Source: Nitrospirota bacterium (GTDB taxonomy: Bacteria; Nitrospirota; Nitrospiria; Nitrospirales; Nitrospiraceae). Taken from it: a stretch of 64,000 nt of DNA. The notes beneath the pieces were generated by a model. That model was not told the DNA's origin and made no database searches. It saw only the letters and a list, made by a program, of their open reading frames with translations. The position numbers and the translations under genes are program-made. The number at the start of each line of letters is the position of its first letter. Position 1 is the first letter of the stretch. The stretch is from NCBI GenBank assembly GCA_026387665.1, contig JAPLLG010000007.1:310001-374000 (forward strand), written 5' to 3'. Shown one piece after another: positions 19,703 through 31,297 of this stretch.

Positions 19703-20881
19703 CTATGCCGCTTTCCCCGTCAACTTCACAATTTTTTGCGCCGCTTCCCACAAGTCGTCCGCCACTTCCAGCTTGAGACCGGACTCTCCCAACAGCTTGC
19801 GGCCTTCTTCTGCATTCGTGCCCTGCAACCGGACCACCAACGGCACATTGATCTTCACTTCCTTGGCCGCTTCAATCACACCATGCGCAATCCGCTCGCA
19901 ACGGACGATCCCGCCGAAGATGTTGATGAAGATGCCCTTGACGTTCGGATCCTTGAGGAGAATCCGGAATCCTGCAGCCACAGTCTCCTTGGTGGCGCCG
20001 CCGCCGACGTCCAGAAAGTTCGCCGGCTCGCTGCCAGCCAGCTTGATCACATCCATCGTCGCCATAGCGAGGCCCGCGCCATTCACCATGCAGCCGATGT
20101 TGCCGTCCAGCTTCACATAGTTCAGATTGTTTTCGCCCGCTTCGATTTCGAGCGGTTCTTCCTCGTGGAGATCGCGCATCTGCTGCACGTCAGCATGCCG
20201 GAATAGGGCGCTATCATCGAAGGAAACCTTGCCGTCCAGCGCGATGAGCTTCTTGTCGCTGGTGATGACCAGCGGATTGATCTCCACCATGGCCGCATTC
20301 TTCTCCATAAACATGCGGTAGAGATTCCCCATCATCTGAATGAAGGGATTCACGACAGCCGCTTCTATGGCAGGCAGCCCAAGCGCAAAGGCGATGTTTC
20401 GCCCGTTGTAGCCCTGGAACCCGACAGCCGGATCGATCGCTTCCCGGATGATCTTCTCCGGCGTGTGAGCTGCGACTTCTTCGATCTCCATCCCGCCTTC
20501 CGTGCTCGCGATAAACACGGGCCAGCCGCTGTCCCGATCGACGACGATGCTCACATACAGTTCCTTGGCAATCGCAGCGCCTTCTTCGATCAGCAACCGC
20601 CGCACTTCCCGCCCCTTCGGGCCGGTTTGATGCGTGACCAACGTCTTGCCGATCAGTTCCTTGACCAGGCCAGGAACGGCCGCCTTATCCTTCGTGATTT
20701 TGACGCCACCGGCCTTGCCGCGGCCGCCCGCATGGATCTGCGCCTTGACGACGAAAACAGGAGTATTGAGCTCTGCCGCCCAAGCAGAACCGGCCTCGGG
20801 AGAAAGGATCTCTTTCCCGCGCGGCACCGGAATCCCGAACTGCCCGAACAACTGCTTCGCCTGAAACTCATGAACGTTCAT
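19703..20881 (-). CDS. sucC: Succinyl-CoA ligase, ADP-forming, beta subunit
   Basis: This 392-aa ATP-grasp subunit begins MNVHEFQAKQLFGQFGIPVP, the family start. It carries the nucleotide-binding stretch KAQIHAGGRGKAGGVKITKD and the C-terminal ligase-CoA part with FLDVGGGATKETVAAGFRIL and INIFGGIVRCERIAHGV. It pairs with SucD downstream. The gap to frdA upstream contains a long repeat-built hairpin. Family length is normal. Confidence 0.96.
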   Translation of the reverse strand: MNVHEFQAKQLFGQFGIPVPRGKEILSPEAGSAWAAELNTPVFVVKAQIHAGGRGKAGGVKITKDKAAVPGLVKELIGKTLVTHQTGPKGREVRRLLIEEGAAIAKELYVSIVVDRDSGWPVFIASTEGGMEIEEVAAHTPEKIIREAIDPAVGFQGYNGRNIAFALGLPAIEAAVVNPFIQMMGNLYRMFMEKNAAMVEINPLVITSDKKLIALDGKVSFDDSALFRHADVQQMRDLHEEEPLEIEAGENNLNYVKLDGNIGCMVNGAGLAMATMDVIKLAGSEPANFLDVGGGATKETVAAGFRILLKDPNVKGIFINIFGGIVRCERIAHGVIEAAKEVKINVPLVVRLQGTNAEEGRKLLGESGLKLEVADDLWEAAQKIVKLTGKAA

Positions 20882-20894
20882 GTCACCCTCACAA

Positions 20895-20984
20895 GAGCTG
20901 ATAGCTGATGGCTAATAGCTTATGGCTCAGACTGACGGCGTTGCGGCTTCTTGCCATACGCCATCAGCTATAGGCCATAGGCTC
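20895..20984 (-). repeat. Head-to-head TAGCTGATGGC repeat hairpin between frdA and sucC
   Basis: Left arm (plus strand) contains GATAGCTGATGGCTAATAGC. The right arm contains the inverse, GCCATACGCCATCAGCTATA. Each arm is itself a short-period repeat. The two arms can form a stem of about 30 bp with mismatches in the intercistronic RNA. Confidence 0.7.
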
Positions 20985-20985
20985 T

Positions 20986-22566
20986 TTATTCTTTACGCGT
21001 ATACGGCGGCAGGATCATGGGGGACACGACTCCGCTCGCGCTGCCATGCTTCTTGGCTTCGGCGCGGAACCCCTTCAGATGCCCAACCGTCAACTTTCCT
21101 TGCGGCATAGATGCGGCGCGAGCCGCAGCCGCCAACCCGGACCGTTTTCCAAACACCATCAGGTCGAGCAGGGAGTTCCCCATCAACCGGTTGCGGCCGT
21201 GCAATCCGCCCGATGCTTCTCCCGCCACGAACAGATTCTTCACGTTGGTTTCAGAATTCGTATCGATCTTCACCCCGCCGTTCTGATAATGCAGCGTCGG
21301 GAAAATCAGCACGGGATCCTTGCTGATATCGATGTTGAACCGCTCGAACTGCAACATCATCGCCGGGAAATGTTTCTCCATCGTCCCGGGGCCCTGCACG
21401 GCATCGAGCAACGGCGTATCGAGCCAGACGCCGACGCGGCCGGACATGGTGCGGATACCGCGCCCCTCTTCACATTCCCGAATAATCGACGCGGACACGA
21501 CATCGCGGGTATCCAGCTCGTTGACGAACCGCTCCCCCTTCGCATTGACCAAATGGCCGCCTTCGGAACGAATCCCCTCTGTGACCAAAGCCCCGATGAG
21601 CTGTTCGGGATAAACGGCACCGGACGGGTGATACTGGAACGTATCGATGTGCACGAGCTTTGCGCCCAGCCGATAGGATAAGCAGAGGCCGTCGCCGGTC
21701 GCGCCATAGTGATTGCTGGTTGGAAATCCCTGGATGTGGAGCCGTCCGATTCCGCCTGTCGCCAAGATGACGGACTTGGCCGCCACGACGACGTCACGGT
21801 GATTGTCGAGGTCTTTGAAGATCGCCCCGGTACAGTTGCCATTTTCATCGCTCGTCAACTCGACCGCGGCGCAGAACTCGAGCAGCTGGATGTTCTGATT
21901 CAGCACCTCGTCCTTGAGCACCCGCATGATTTCAAGGCCTGTGTAGTCCGAACAGGTCAGGAGGCGCGGCTTCGAGCTGCCGCCGCCTTTTTTCACATGG
22001 AGGTTGCCGTCCCCGTCGCGATCGAACAGGACGCCCAGGCTCAAGAGCCATTTCGCAATCGAAGGACCTTCCTCCACCATCACCTTGAGCAGCTGATGGT
22101 CGTTCTGCATGTGGCCGCCCTTGAGCGTGTCCACGAAGTGGGTAACGGGCGAGTCTTCCGGCGCGACCGAAATCTGCATGCCGCCCTGAGCCATCACACT
22201 GTTGGAGTCGCCGAGACGAAGCTTGGTCGCCAGCATGACCTTGGCGCCTGCTGCATGGGCATGGAGCGCCGCTGCACAACCCGCTCCTCCGCCACCCACC
22301 ACCAACACATCGGTCGTATAGTCCGGCGTCAGATCGAACCCATCGGTCACGGAGCTGTCTCCTTCCAACAAGGTCGCCAGCTCGATCGCCGTCTTGTCCC
22401 CGGCATTGGGACCAAAACGGAGCGGACGAAAGGCGCTCTCCCGAAAATCAGGATGATACTTATGGATCAGTTGATCTCGTTCAGCGGGGGAAAACTTGGG
22501 AAGGGTCTGCTTGCGTCGAGCATCCCGCGTCTGGTGCACAATCTGTTGAAGCGCATGGATGTCCAC
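20986..22566 (-). CDS. frdA: Fumarate reductase/succinate dehydrogenase flavoprotein subunit
   Basis: The 526-aa flavoprotein has an N-terminal extension of ~80 residues before the FAD-binding VLVVGGGGAGCAAALHAHAA. TEGIRSEGGHLVNAKGERFV is the fumarate site region, and GGLHGRNRLMGNSLLDLMVF the flavin tail contact. Where SdhA/FrdA carry the His that binds FAD covalently (RSHTVAAQGG-type motif), this protein reads DSNSVMAQGG. N122 replaces that His, so FAD is probably non-covalent. No membrane anchor gene is adjacent. It likely runs fumarate to succinate in the rTCA cycle. Confidence 0.88.
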   Translation of the reverse strand: MDIHALQQIVHQTRDARRKQTLPKFSPAERDQLIHKYHPDFRESAFRPLRFGPNAGDKTAIELATLLEGDSSVTDGFDLTPDYTTDVLVVGGGGAGCAAALHAHAAGAKVMLATKLRLGDSNSVMAQGGMQISVAPEDSPVTHFVDTLKGGHMQNDHQLLKVMVEEGPSIAKWLLSLGVLFDRDGDGNLHVKKGGGSSKPRLLTCSDYTGLEIMRVLKDEVLNQNIQLLEFCAAVELTSDENGNCTGAIFKDLDNHRDVVVAAKSVILATGGIGRLHIQGFPTSNHYGATGDGLCLSYRLGAKLVHIDTFQYHPSGAVYPEQLIGALVTEGIRSEGGHLVNAKGERFVNELDTRDVVSASIIRECEEGRGIRTMSGRVGVWLDTPLLDAVQGPGTMEKHFPAMMLQFERFNIDISKDPVLIFPTLHYQNGGVKIDTNSETNVKNLFVAGEASGGLHGRNRLMGNSLLDLMVFGKRSGLAAAARAASMPQGKLTVGHLKGFRAEAKKHGSASGVVSPMILPPYTRKE

Positions 22567-22608
22567 GTCTGAAACCTCTGGGTAAAAGGGGAAGCAGTCT
22601 TGTTGCGG

Positions 22609-23322
22609 CTATTTGACCGTCGCGCAGTGATCGGCCAGTTCTTTCTCGTTCATCTTGAGGAGCTTGGTCCATTCGTCGTTGAAACGGCCGTCCTGGATTT
22701 CTTTGATGCGGATATCCAGCCCCACCGGCTTCTCGGTGAAATGAGCCCCCTGCGCCCGGCTCACATAGAGGGCCACGAGGTTGGGAGCGATGTCCGCGAT
22801 ACAAACCGGCGTACACATCCCGCACATCACGCAATCCATGAACATCTCGGAGACGCTTTTGAAATCTCCAAACACGGCTTTCCAGACCCCCTCCCGCACA
22901 TCGATCTTCTGCGGGCAGGCCTCGGTGCAGGCGTTGCAATTCCGGCAGAGCGGCGCTTCGGGATAGAGGTTGAAGAGATCTTGCTTGGGGTCTTTGAGCG
23001 TCCGAATATCGTAGGTAGCCTTCCGGGCCGGAAACGGAGGCATCATCGTGATCGACATGCCGTCCTGCACCGCCATTTGGCAGGCTAGACAGGTCCGCAC
23101 TTTCGGATCGTCCTTAGTCCGATAGTAGGCAGCGCAAGCGCCACAGAACCCGCCGAGACAGCCGGCCCCACGGACGACTTCCTGGCCAGAATACCAGAGG
23201 GCCTTGATGATTGTGATCCCCTCCGGCACTTCGTACTTCTTGCCGGCGATCTCGACCGTGACCATCTTGTGCCGGAGGACTTCCGGCTGATCAATGATAT
23301 TCTCTTTGTCTTCTTGCGCCAT
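22609..23322 (-). CDS. frdB: Fumarate reductase iron-sulfur subunit
   Basis: The 237-aa subunit has three cluster motifs. C55, C60, C63 and C78/C81 form the plant-type 2Fe-2S site (GCLGGFCGAC). C126/C129/C132/C136 form a 4Fe-4S site (CRNCNACTEACP). C164/C167/C170/C174 form the third cluster (CVMCGMCTPVC). The 2Fe-2S loop differs from the CREGICGSC-type of classic SdhB. ATG at 23322 has GGAG 4 nt upstream, so the longer TTG frame is rejected. It lies 42 nt upstream of frdA and should relay electrons to its FAD. Confidence 0.88.
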   Translation of the reverse strand: MAQEDKENIIDQPEVLRHKMVTVEIAGKKYEVPEGITIIKALWYSGQEVVRGAGCLGGFCGACAAYYRTKDDPKVRTCLACQMAVQDGMSITMMPPFPARKATYDIRTLKDPKQDLFNLYPEAPLCRNCNACTEACPQKIDVREGVWKAVFGDFKSVSEMFMDCVMCGMCTPVCIADIAPNLVALYVSRAQGAHFTEKPVGLDIRIKEIQDGRFNDEWTKLLKMNEKELADHCATVK

Positions 23323-23335
23323 GGTCTCCAAAATC

Positions 23336-23410
23336 TGCTATCAGCCATCAGCTTTGAGCTATCGAACTTTTCCCGTTAGCTCATCGCTGATAGCTGACCG
23401 CTGAAAGCTT
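23336..23410 (-). repeat. Head-to-head CTATCAGC repeat hairpin between icd and frdB
   Basis: GCTATCAGCCATCAGCTTTG and the inverted TAGCTCATCGCTGATAGCTG flank a short AT-rich loop. It is the same short-repeat type as at 20895. It ends just before the icd stop (minus strand). Confidence 0.7.
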
Positions 23411-23412
23411 TC

Positions 23413-25668
<2,256 letters not shown>

Positions 25669-27915
25669 TCAGTTCAGCGCATTCAATGCTGAACCAGCCT
25701 TGAACCACGCAATCTGCTGTTCGGTGATGCTGTGGTTCGCCTGGATGGTGAGCGAAGTGCCATCCGTCTTATGTATCGTCACCTGCACCGGTTTGCCGGG
25801 AGTCAGATTGTTCAACCCCGTCACGCTGATGCGGTCCTGTTGCTCAATCTTCTCGTAATCCTTCGGGTCAGCGAAGGTCAACGCCAAGATCCCCTGTTTC
25901 TTCAAATTCGTCTCGTGGATGCGGGCGAAGCTCTTGGTCAGCACGACTTTCACATTGAGGAAGCGCGGCGACATGGCGGCATGTTCGCGGCTGCTGCCCT
26001 CTCCGTAATTCTCGTCCCCGACAACGATGGAGCCGATCCCCTTGGCCTTGTAGGCCCGGGCGATCTGCGCGATGGTCAGATTCGACTCGCCAGTGAGGAC
26101 ATTGGTCCCCTTGCCTGGCTCGGGCGAAAACGCATTGTTGGCGCCCAGGAACATGTTGTCGCTGATCTTGTCGAGATGACCGCGGAACTTCAGCCAGGGT
26201 CCGGCTGGAGAAATATGGTCCGTCGTGGTTTTGCCCTTGGTCTTGATCAAGAGCGGCAACTTCTCGAAGTCCTTGCCGTCCCACCGGGGAAAGGGCTGCA
26301 AAAGCTGCAGCCGCTCGCTGGTCGGAGGAATATCGACCGTGAGTCCATCGCCGTTTTCTGCCGGAGCCACAAACCCTTCATCGCCTTTGGCAAATCCCTT
26401 CGCCGGCAGCTCTTCACCCTGCGGGGGCTGCAATTTGAATTCTTTTCCGTCGGCACCCTTGAGGGTGCCGTTAACCGGATCGAATCCCAAATCGCCGGAC
26501 AGCGCATAGGCCGTCACCACTTCCGGACTGGCGAGGAACGACAGGGTTTCGTTGATGCCGTCGTTGCGGCCTGGGAAATTCCGATTGAAGGAACTGACGA
26601 TCGAATCCGCCTTGCCCTTCACTCCGTCAGCGCGCTTCCACTGACCGATGCAGGGGCCGCAAGAATTCGAAAGGACCGTGCCGCCCAACTGCTCGAAAGT
26701 CTCCAGAAATCCGTCGCGCTTCATCGTGTGATAGATGCGCTCGGAACCTGGCGAGACGAGAAACGAGGCCTTGGCCTTGAGGCCCGCCTTCAACCCCTGC
26801 TGGGCAATGTGCGCCGACCGGCTGATGTCTTCGTACGAGGAATTCGTGCAGCTGCCGATGAGGGCCGCCTTCACCTCGAGCGGATAACCCTTTTCCTTCG
26901 CTTCGGCTGCCATCTTGGAGATGGGTCGCGCGAGATCCGGCGTATGAGGGCCGACCACATGGGGCTCCAGCTTCGAGAGGTCCACTTCGACAATCTGATC
27001 GTAGTACTTCTCCGGCGATTGATAGACTTCTGGATCCGCCACGAGCGACTCTTTGTGAGAGATGGCCAGGTTGGCCAGATCCGCACGGTCCATGATGTTC
27101 AAATAGGCGACCATCTTCTGGTCAAAGGGGAACACCGACGTCGTGGCGCCCAACTCAGCACCCATATTACAAATGGTGCCTTTGCCGGTTGCGCTGATGG
27201 TTTCGGCGCCGGGGCCGAAGTACTCGACGATCTTGTTCGTTCCGCCTTTGACCGTGAGTAAACCGCAGAGATAGAGAATCACGTCTTTCGGCGAGGCCCA
27301 GCCGCTCAACTTGCCGGTCAATCGGATGCCGATCAGCTTCGGATGGAGCACTTCCCAGGGCAAGCCGGCCATGACTTCGCCGGCATCCGCGCCACCGACG
27401 CCAATGGCCAAGCCACCCAACCCGCCGCCGTTCGGCGTGTGCGAATCCGTGCCGATGATCAAGCTGCCGGGAAAAGCATAATTCTCCAACACGACTTGAT
27501 GGATGATGCCAGCGCCAGGCTTCCAAAAACCGATCCCGTATTTCTTCGCAGCCGAAGCGAGAAAATTATAGACTTCCTTGTTCTCGTCCATGGCGCGGAG
27601 CAGGTCCTTCTCGGAGCCCATTTCGGCGCGAATCAAGTGGTCGCAATGGATGGTGCTCGGCACGGCCGCCTGCTTCTTGTTGGCCTGCATGAACTGCAAA
27701 ATGGCCATCTGGGCCGTCGCATCCTGCATCGCCACGCGATCCGGACGCAGAGACAGCATCGCCTTGCCGCGCTCCCAGGTCTGCGTATCGAAATTATCAG
27801 CGTGCGAAACCAGCACTTTCTCCGCCAACGTCAACCCGCGGCCGAACTGCTTTCTGGCCTTGGCAAACACGGCAGGCATCTTCGCATACAAATTTTTGGC
27901 TAGATCCATCGACAT
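25669..27915 (-). CDS. acn: Aconitate hydratase
   Basis: This 748-aa aconitase carries the 4Fe-4S ligand motifs GSCTNSSYEDI and SNSCGPCIGQW, and the C-terminal swivel domain with GDENYGEGSSREHAAMSPR. Its architecture matches the mitochondrial-type aconitase with domain order 1-2-3-4. It interconverts isocitrate and citrate between Icd and ATP-citrate lyase. GAGG lies 5 nt before the ATG at 27915; an in-frame ATG also occurs at 27909. Confidence 0.96.
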   Translation of the reverse strand: MSMDLAKNLYAKMPAVFAKARKQFGRGLTLAEKVLVSHADNFDTQTWERGKAMLSLRPDRVAMQDATAQMAILQFMQANKKQAAVPSTIHCDHLIRAEMGSEKDLLRAMDENKEVYNFLASAAKKYGIGFWKPGAGIIHQVVLENYAFPGSLIIGTDSHTPNGGGLGGLAIGVGGADAGEVMAGLPWEVLHPKLIGIRLTGKLSGWASPKDVILYLCGLLTVKGGTNKIVEYFGPGAETISATGKGTICNMGAELGATTSVFPFDQKMVAYLNIMDRADLANLAISHKESLVADPEVYQSPEKYYDQIVEVDLSKLEPHVVGPHTPDLARPISKMAAEAKEKGYPLEVKAALIGSCTNSSYEDISRSAHIAQQGLKAGLKAKASFLVSPGSERIYHTMKRDGFLETFEQLGGTVLSNSCGPCIGQWKRADGVKGKADSIVSSFNRNFPGRNDGINETLSFLASPEVVTAYALSGDLGFDPVNGTLKGADGKEFKLQPPQGEELPAKGFAKGDEGFVAPAENGDGLTVDIPPTSERLQLLQPFPRWDGKDFEKLPLLIKTKGKTTTDHISPAGPWLKFRGHLDKISDNMFLGANNAFSPEPGKGTNVLTGESNLTIAQIARAYKAKGIGSIVVGDENYGEGSSREHAAMSPRFLNVKVVLTKSFARIHETNLKKQGILALTFADPKDYEKIEQQDRISVTGLNNLTPGKPVQVTIHKTDGTSLTIQANHSITEQQIAWFKAGSALNALN

Positions 27916-27917
27916 AG

Positions 27918-27958
27918 TGACCTCAATTTAAAATTGACAATTTAAAATTAGAAATTGT
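27918..27958 (-). repeat. AT-rich inverted repeat between aclA and acn
   Basis: On the minus strand, GACAATTTCTAATTTTAAATTGTC can fold, and AATTTTAAATTG repeats a second time. It fills the 45-bp intercistronic gap and is much more AT-rich than its surroundings. Confidence 0.55.
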
Positions 27959-27960
27959 CA

Positions 27961-29781
27961 TTACTTGAGCGGCGGCACTTCGCGCCGTTTGGGCGCCGCA
28001 TAGTTGACGAGGTAATCGAACAGCCGGATCAGGCGGCTGTCCTGACGCTTCTGATCCACCCAATGGCCGATCAATCCGATCGTGCGCGAGAGGATGAAGA
28101 AGCCGTTCAAGCTGTCGACCGGGAATCCGATATCGACGAGCACCGCCGCCATCGTGCCGTCCACGTTGAGAATCAAATTGTCCTTCTTCACCGAGGTAAC
28201 CTTTTCCACTTCGAGCGCGAAATCCAGGCAGGGGGTCTTCGTATTCAAGCTCTTGACGTACCCGACCAGCTCCTTCACCCGCTTGTCCGGATTACGCAAG
28301 CTCTTGACGCGATGGCCGATCCCAGGGACCGGGCCATGGTTCTTCTTCATATAGACGAGGAATTCATCCACCGTCATCTTGTTGTCGACGGCATACTTAA
28401 AGAACCGGCCTGCATCGGTCACAGCGCCGCCAAAGCGGGGGCCGATCATGATCAAGCCTGCTGCCACCGACTGGGACATCCCGATCCCGGCGCAGGCCGC
28501 GATGATCGTCCCCAAGGCGCCGCTGACGCAGGGCCCATGGTCGGCCGAGAGCATCATGATGCGCTTGATGATTTCGGCTTCCTGTTTGGAAATGAGCCGC
28601 TTGTCCCACAAGAGTCCCACGACATGGGGGATCTCGTAGCCCTTGTTGATGAGCTCGGAAGCCGGATAGCCGTCGTAGCAGGGTTCATCGCCCCGGTCGT
28701 CGCTGATGGTCGTGCGGATCAGCGGGGCCACCATCACTTCATCAGCCTTCATGGCCTCTTCAACCGTCTTCGGCAACTTCGGCAAGGAGGCCGGCTCAAC
28801 CGGCGCCTTGACCAGACCGGACTTCAACATCTCTTGATAGGCTTCTTTGATCGCAGGCCCCAAGGCGCCGAACGTCGCAGGCACAATCGCGCCGGCATTC
28901 TTCAACGCATCGGACTTGGCACGGGCCGATCCTTCGCCCTTCAACCCTTCCTTCGCGCCGGCGTGACCGAACTTCATGCCCTTCGGCAAACTTTCCTGGC
29001 AGAAACCGGAGACGACGGCCATCAACTTCACCCGCCGCTTCTTGGCCCCGTACCATTCGGCTGCCCGCTCTTCGAGATCGCCGCCCATTTCGCCGACGAT
29101 GACGACCGCCTTCGTCTGCGGATCGTTTTCGAACATTTCCAAGTAGCTGACATAGTCGGTGCCCGGATAGGCATCGCCGCCGATCCCGATGGCCGTCGTG
29201 ATGCCGTCGGCAAACTGCGAACAGATCCAGATGATTTCATTGGAGAGGCCGCCAGACTTGGTGATAACGCCGAACGAACCTTCGCGGTAGAGCTTCGAGA
29301 GCACCAGATTGTCGAATGCGCCGCCAATGACACCGAGCCGACAGGAGCCGGCTGAGACGATCCCGATCGACGAAGGACCGTTGAAGACCTTCCCGAGCTT
29401 GGTCGCATGGCGCCCCAGGATCTTGGCGTCTTTTTCCGGCACACCCTCGGTGATCATGGAGACTACTTTGATGTGGGAATCGTCCAAGGCTTCCATCCCG
29501 CCCTTCATGGCCCGATCCGCGCCGATGTAGACGAGGCTGGTATTGATCTGGGGATGGTTCTTGGTGGCTTCCCCGACGGTCTTATAGATGGGAACGGCCA
29601 CTAAGCCGCTGCCATAGGGGATCTCATGGCTCTTGCCTGCGTCAGGCGGATAGACGAAGGCCAGAACGTTCAGCGAGCGTTTGATCAGGTAGCAGAACTC
29701 GGCCATCCGGCGCGCGGCGTTGACGCCGGCGACGCCGCCCTGAATGACCACATAGGTATCTTTATTCGCCAGGATACTCAT
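27961..29781 (-). CDS. aclA: ATP-citrate lyase, large subunit (CoA-ligase plus citrate synthase-like)
   Basis: This 606-aa subunit has an N-terminal CoA-binding domain (VVIQGGVAGVNAARRMAEFC) and a ligase domain with the phosphohistidine region KFGHAGAKEGLKGEGSARAK. The C-terminal citrate synthase-like domain contains AACAGIGMSQSVAAGLIMIG and GIGHRVKSLRNPDKRV. With AclB it splits citrate into acetyl-CoA and oxaloacetate using ATP and CoA, the defining step of the reductive TCA cycle. Two-subunit ACL with this size split is typical of Chlorobi and Nitrospira. Confidence 0.95.
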   Translation of the reverse strand: MSILANKDTYVVIQGGVAGVNAARRMAEFCYLIKRSLNVLAFVYPPDAGKSHEIPYGSGLVAVPIYKTVGEATKNHPQINTSLVYIGADRAMKGGMEALDDSHIKVVSMITEGVPEKDAKILGRHATKLGKVFNGPSSIGIVSAGSCRLGVIGGAFDNLVLSKLYREGSFGVITKSGGLSNEIIWICSQFADGITTAIGIGGDAYPGTDYVSYLEMFENDPQTKAVVIVGEMGGDLEERAAEWYGAKKRRVKLMAVVSGFCQESLPKGMKFGHAGAKEGLKGEGSARAKSDALKNAGAIVPATFGALGPAIKEAYQEMLKSGLVKAPVEPASLPKLPKTVEEAMKADEVMVAPLIRTTISDDRGDEPCYDGYPASELINKGYEIPHVVGLLWDKRLISKQEAEIIKRIMMLSADHGPCVSGALGTIIAACAGIGMSQSVAAGLIMIGPRFGGAVTDAGRFFKYAVDNKMTVDEFLVYMKKNHGPVPGIGHRVKSLRNPDKRVKELVGYVKSLNTKTPCLDFALEVEKVTSVKKDNLILNVDGTMAAVLVDIGFPVDSLNGFFILSRTIGLIGHWVDQKRQDSRLIRLFDYLVNYAAPKRREVPPLK

Positions 29782-29800
29782 CGGGATCTCCCTCTTCTTT

Positions 29801-29875
29801 CAGTGCTGAGTGCTAAGTGCTGCGTGCTGAGTTGAAGAGCAGTTCTTACTACTCAGCACTCAGGCCTCAGCACTC
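29801..29875 (-). repeat. Head-to-head GTGCTGA repeat hairpin between aclB and aclA
   Basis: The plus strand has AGTGCTGAGTGCTAAGTGCT followed after about 18 nt by the inverse ACTCAGCACTCAGGCCTCAG. The unit is a 7-bp GTGCTGA. It ends 1 nt before the aclB stop codon (minus strand). Confidence 0.7.
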
Positions 29876-29876
29876 G

Positions 29877-31076
29877 TTACTGTTTTTGTAGCGCTTTGTC
29901 GACGATATCGGTCAACGGCGTGTTGCGGTCGAAGACGTTGATGTCAAATCCTTCGTCTTTGAGCGCGCGCATCGCATCGAGCCCTTCCTTCTCACGCGGG
30001 CCACCGCGACGCACCCAGATCTTGACGCCCTTGAGCTTCCCCTCGGACTTCGCCTTGCGGAATCCATTGATGATGCCGCCAAACGTCTTCTTCACGTCGG
30101 TAAAGTTGGCAATCGCCCCGCCGACGATGATGTTCTTAATCCCGGGCAACGAGCAGACCTTGTCGGTCAAGACTTCGACTGCCCAGTCCGGCGGATCACC
30201 GGAGTACTCGGCATAGTTCGCAAGCTTGCCGCCACGGGCAACGACTGCATCGGAATAATAGACACTGGCGCCACCGCCGGCCGGAAGCATGGCCGTATCG
30301 CCGCCAGGGATCTCGATAAACTTGACCGAGCCCTTGATCTTGGAATCGACCGCCATGACTTCCATCTCATGCTTGGAATAGGCGCGGCCGAATTCTGCGG
30401 CAAAGGCAAAGTTCCAATCGGGATGCCGGAACTTGGCGTCGCCATCGAGCAGCGTGACCGCATCCAAGGCAATCAACTCGCCATCCTGCTCGCGCAGGAC
30501 GACGGGGTTCACTTCCAGATACTGCGCATCTTCGCTGTCGAAGCAGGTAAACATCTTGCCGGCAAAATCGGCCATCTTCTTGACCAATGGGCCGGTAAAG
30601 CCCGCCTCCTTGGCCACCTTCTCAAGCGCCTCCGCCGAGGGCTGCTGCCCGACTTCCAGGGCCAGACGTTTCACACGCTCCCAATTCGATTCGACTTCGA
30701 TGCCGCCGCAATTGGCGACCAGAATGTCCGTCCCTTCGCGGGTGGACTTCACCGCACAATAATATTCTTCCTTGTGCGGAATCATTTCAGACACAATCAC
30801 TTGCGTGACGGTGATGCTGCCCACCTGGCGGCCGAGCATCTCCTTCGCCGCCGCTTCCGCCCCCTTAAAATCCAGATCGACCTTCACCAGGCCGAGCTTG
30901 AACCGGGAGCCGAGCGCTTCATGCGCCTTCACGACCAGCTTGGATTTCTTCAGCCATTCATTGGCTTGGCCGAGTTTCGTCAGTTCGTCAACCGAGGTGA
31001 CGACGACATAGTTGGGGACCGTGATACCCCACTTTTTCATCAGCCCCATCCCGGGACCTTCGAGCACCTTCGCCAT
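29877..31076 (-). CDS. aclB: ATP-citrate lyase, small subunit (ATP-grasp)
   Basis: The 399-aa protein is the succinyl-CoA synthetase beta-like ATP-grasp half of ATP-citrate lyase. Recognisable regions are AKVLEGPGMGLMKKWGITVP, EVNPVVLREQDGELIALDAV and IIVGGAIANFTDVKKTFGGI. It is first in the operon, with a candidate promoter at 31128-31156 and AAGGAGT before the ATG. It acts with AclA in the cytoplasm. Confidence 0.93.
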   Translation of the reverse strand: MAKVLEGPGMGLMKKWGITVPNYVVVTSVDELTKLGQANEWLKKSKLVVKAHEALGSRFKLGLVKVDLDFKGAEAAAKEMLGRQVGSITVTQVIVSEMIPHKEEYYCAVKSTREGTDILVANCGGIEVESNWERVKRLALEVGQQPSAEALEKVAKEAGFTGPLVKKMADFAGKMFTCFDSEDAQYLEVNPVVLREQDGELIALDAVTLLDGDAKFRHPDWNFAFAAEFGRAYSKHEMEVMAVDSKIKGSVKFIEIPGGDTAMLPAGGGASVYYSDAVVARGGKLANYAEYSGDPPDWAVEVLTDKVCSLPGIKNIIVGGAIANFTDVKKTFGGIINGFRKAKSEGKLKGVKIWVRRGGPREKEGLDAMRALKDEGFDINVFDRNTPLTDIVDKALQKQ

Positions 31077-31127
31077 GACGTCACTCCTTCAGACAGAATG
31101 GTGAGGAACAAATTGTAAAGGAGGAGG

Positions 31128-31156
31128 ATTCTAACGAAATCAGCTGGATGACTCAA
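31128..31156 (-). promoter_or_regulatory. Candidate sigma-70 promoter of the rTCA operon
   Basis: On the minus strand TTGAGT (31156-31151) and TAGAAT (31133-31128) are separated by 17 bp, about 52 bp upstream of the aclB start. A small dyad ATGGTTGAAACCAT lies further upstream at 31229-31242. Matches are good but not perfect, so this is a prediction. Confidence 0.55.
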
Positions 31157-31297
31157 TACGCCAGAGGAACTAAGCCCATTGGTTCAAAAGGCCTATCGGC
31201 GAGGACAACGAACGACACATATGCCTAAATGGTTGAAACCATAGAGCAATATACAACGTGCTGCCTGGCGCACCTCGCAGGGCCAAAATACGAATTA

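Noticed and set aside
25732-29355. Long plus-strand frames opposite acn and aclA
   Set aside because: Same reason: antisense shadows in a GC-rich genome, without family motifs or ribosome binding sites.
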